Origin: CAVVSQ01 sp963848825
GTDB taxonomy: Bacteria > Planctomycetota > Planctomycetia > Gemmatales > Gemmataceae
Assembly: GCA_963848825.1 (NCBI GenBank)
Contig: CAWKFA010000017.1
Span: 186,001-250,000 of the forward strand
Direction of reading: 5' to 3'
Length of the DNA stretch: 64,000 nt
Shown here: positions 63,617 to 64,000 of the stretch, piece by piece
Numbering within the stretch: position 1 is the first letter of the stretch
Layout of the letters: every line of letters starts with the position of its first letter
Notes under the pieces: model-generated
What the model was told of the DNA's origin: nothing
What the model saw: only the letters and a program-made list of their open reading frames with translations
Database searches by the model: none
Translations under genes and position numbers: made by a program

Positions 63617-64000
63617 TTATTTCTGCACGAAGGATTCTATTCGGAAAGCTTTCCAGGAGCCAATCTTGCCGACCCGCCCGCGAAATAAAAGCTGACCCCC
63701 AGCGCTGGCCACAACGCCTTCGTCATTGCGCTGGTCGAGCAGCATGACATCCCCCACCTGCAACCGCGACAACTGAGAGAGCTTTAGTTCGGTCTTGCCG
63801 AGGACGAATTCCAGGCGCACTGGCAAATTGCTGACGAGCGCCTGCTTTCGCTGCGCTATAGTGCGGTCGTCGGCCACCGGCGCTGCGCCGACCTGTCCTT
63901 CCCCCAGGGCCTCCAGGATGCCCTTCTTTTGGAAAAACCACGTTCCTTCGGTTTCTCCCCAGGGACCTCGTATTTTCCACGGCAAAATCACCAAGACATC
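63617..64000 (-). CDS. fliM: Flagellar motor switch protein FliM, C-terminal part (5' end outside window)
   Basis: The frame is open to the window edge ('DVLVILPWKIRG'), so only the C-terminal SpoA-like domain is visible: 'LPVRLEFVLGKTELKLSQLS', 'RLQVGDVMLLDQRNDEGVVA', 'GGQLLFRGRVGKIGSWKAFR'. Position directly before fliN and the FliM-type preceding segment ('TIAQRKQALVSNLPVRLEF') support FliM rather than FliY. Confidence 0.85.
   Translation of the reverse strand, partial: DVLVILPWKIRGPWGETEGTWFFQKKGILEALGEGQVGAAPVADDRTIAQRKQALVSNLPVRLEFVLGKTELKLSQLSRLQVGDVMLLDQRNDEGVVASAGGQLLFRGRVGKIGSWKAFRIESFVQK

Overview
The window looks like a chromosomal piece of a Planctomycetota bacterium, most likely Gemmataceae. 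The evidence is a giant surface protein opening with the planctomycete 'LEYLEDRLAPA' motif, a PrkC-like kinase with a large predicted ectodomain, a SpoVG protein carrying a zinc ribbon, a HARE-HTH protein with a lysine/alanine-rich histone H1-like N-terminus, DUF4416, and an IS701-type transposase. GC content is high almost throughout; the visible exceptions are two AT-richer accessory genes near 29 kb and 31.5 kb.

Layout: 0-4.1 kb is flagellar (flagellin C-terminus, fliD, fliS). 4.1-9.1 kb carries DUF4416, an SDR, a sulfite reductase hemoprotein, an unrecognised protein and a CAT-fold acyltransferase. 9.3-14.4 kb has a Ser/Thr kinase with a predicted beta-helix ectodomain and an oxidoreductase-like protein. 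14.4-28.8 kb is mainly metabolism and signalling: tdh, an FHA protein, an SDR, thrC, ispE-spoVG, a membrane class III cyclase, a metallo-beta-lactamase/beta-CASP protein, an unrecognised protein of about 1,335 residues and a fatty acid desaturase. 28.9-33.2 kb is an accessory island with an AT-rich membrane protein, an intact IS701-type element with a TTAG target duplication, an Imm11-type immunity gene whose 3' end the IS interrupts, and transposase debris. 33.2-45.3 kb is one giant minus-strand gene, now in nine reading-frame pieces. 45.8-47.2 kb has a small HARE-HTH gene and repeats. 47.3-50.4 kb is an asnS-GNAT-pyrC operon bracketed by two copies of a palindromic MITE-like element. 50.7-57.7 kb is aspS-argH-lysA followed by a secreted HEAT-like protein. 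57.7-62.7 kb has a Clp_N-ThiD2-ThiE fusion, a TolC-like protein, a PhnD-like binding protein and a BON protein. The end returns to flagellar genes: csrA, fliN and fliM (partial).

Two things dominate. (1) About 25 places where a recognisable protein continues in another frame after a single-base gain or loss, often next to a homopolymer, and affecting housekeeping genes (aspS, argH, lysA, thrC, spoVG). Sequencing or assembly indels are the simplest explanation; I therefore give joined coordinates for most such genes. (2) The giant surface protein has an unusual nested architecture. Three seven-bladed NHL-like propellers sit inside three consecutive MBG-type beta-sandwich repeats, and a seven-repeat kelch propeller sits at the first strand of a YDG-type repeat. 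This is the best candidate for something undescribed.
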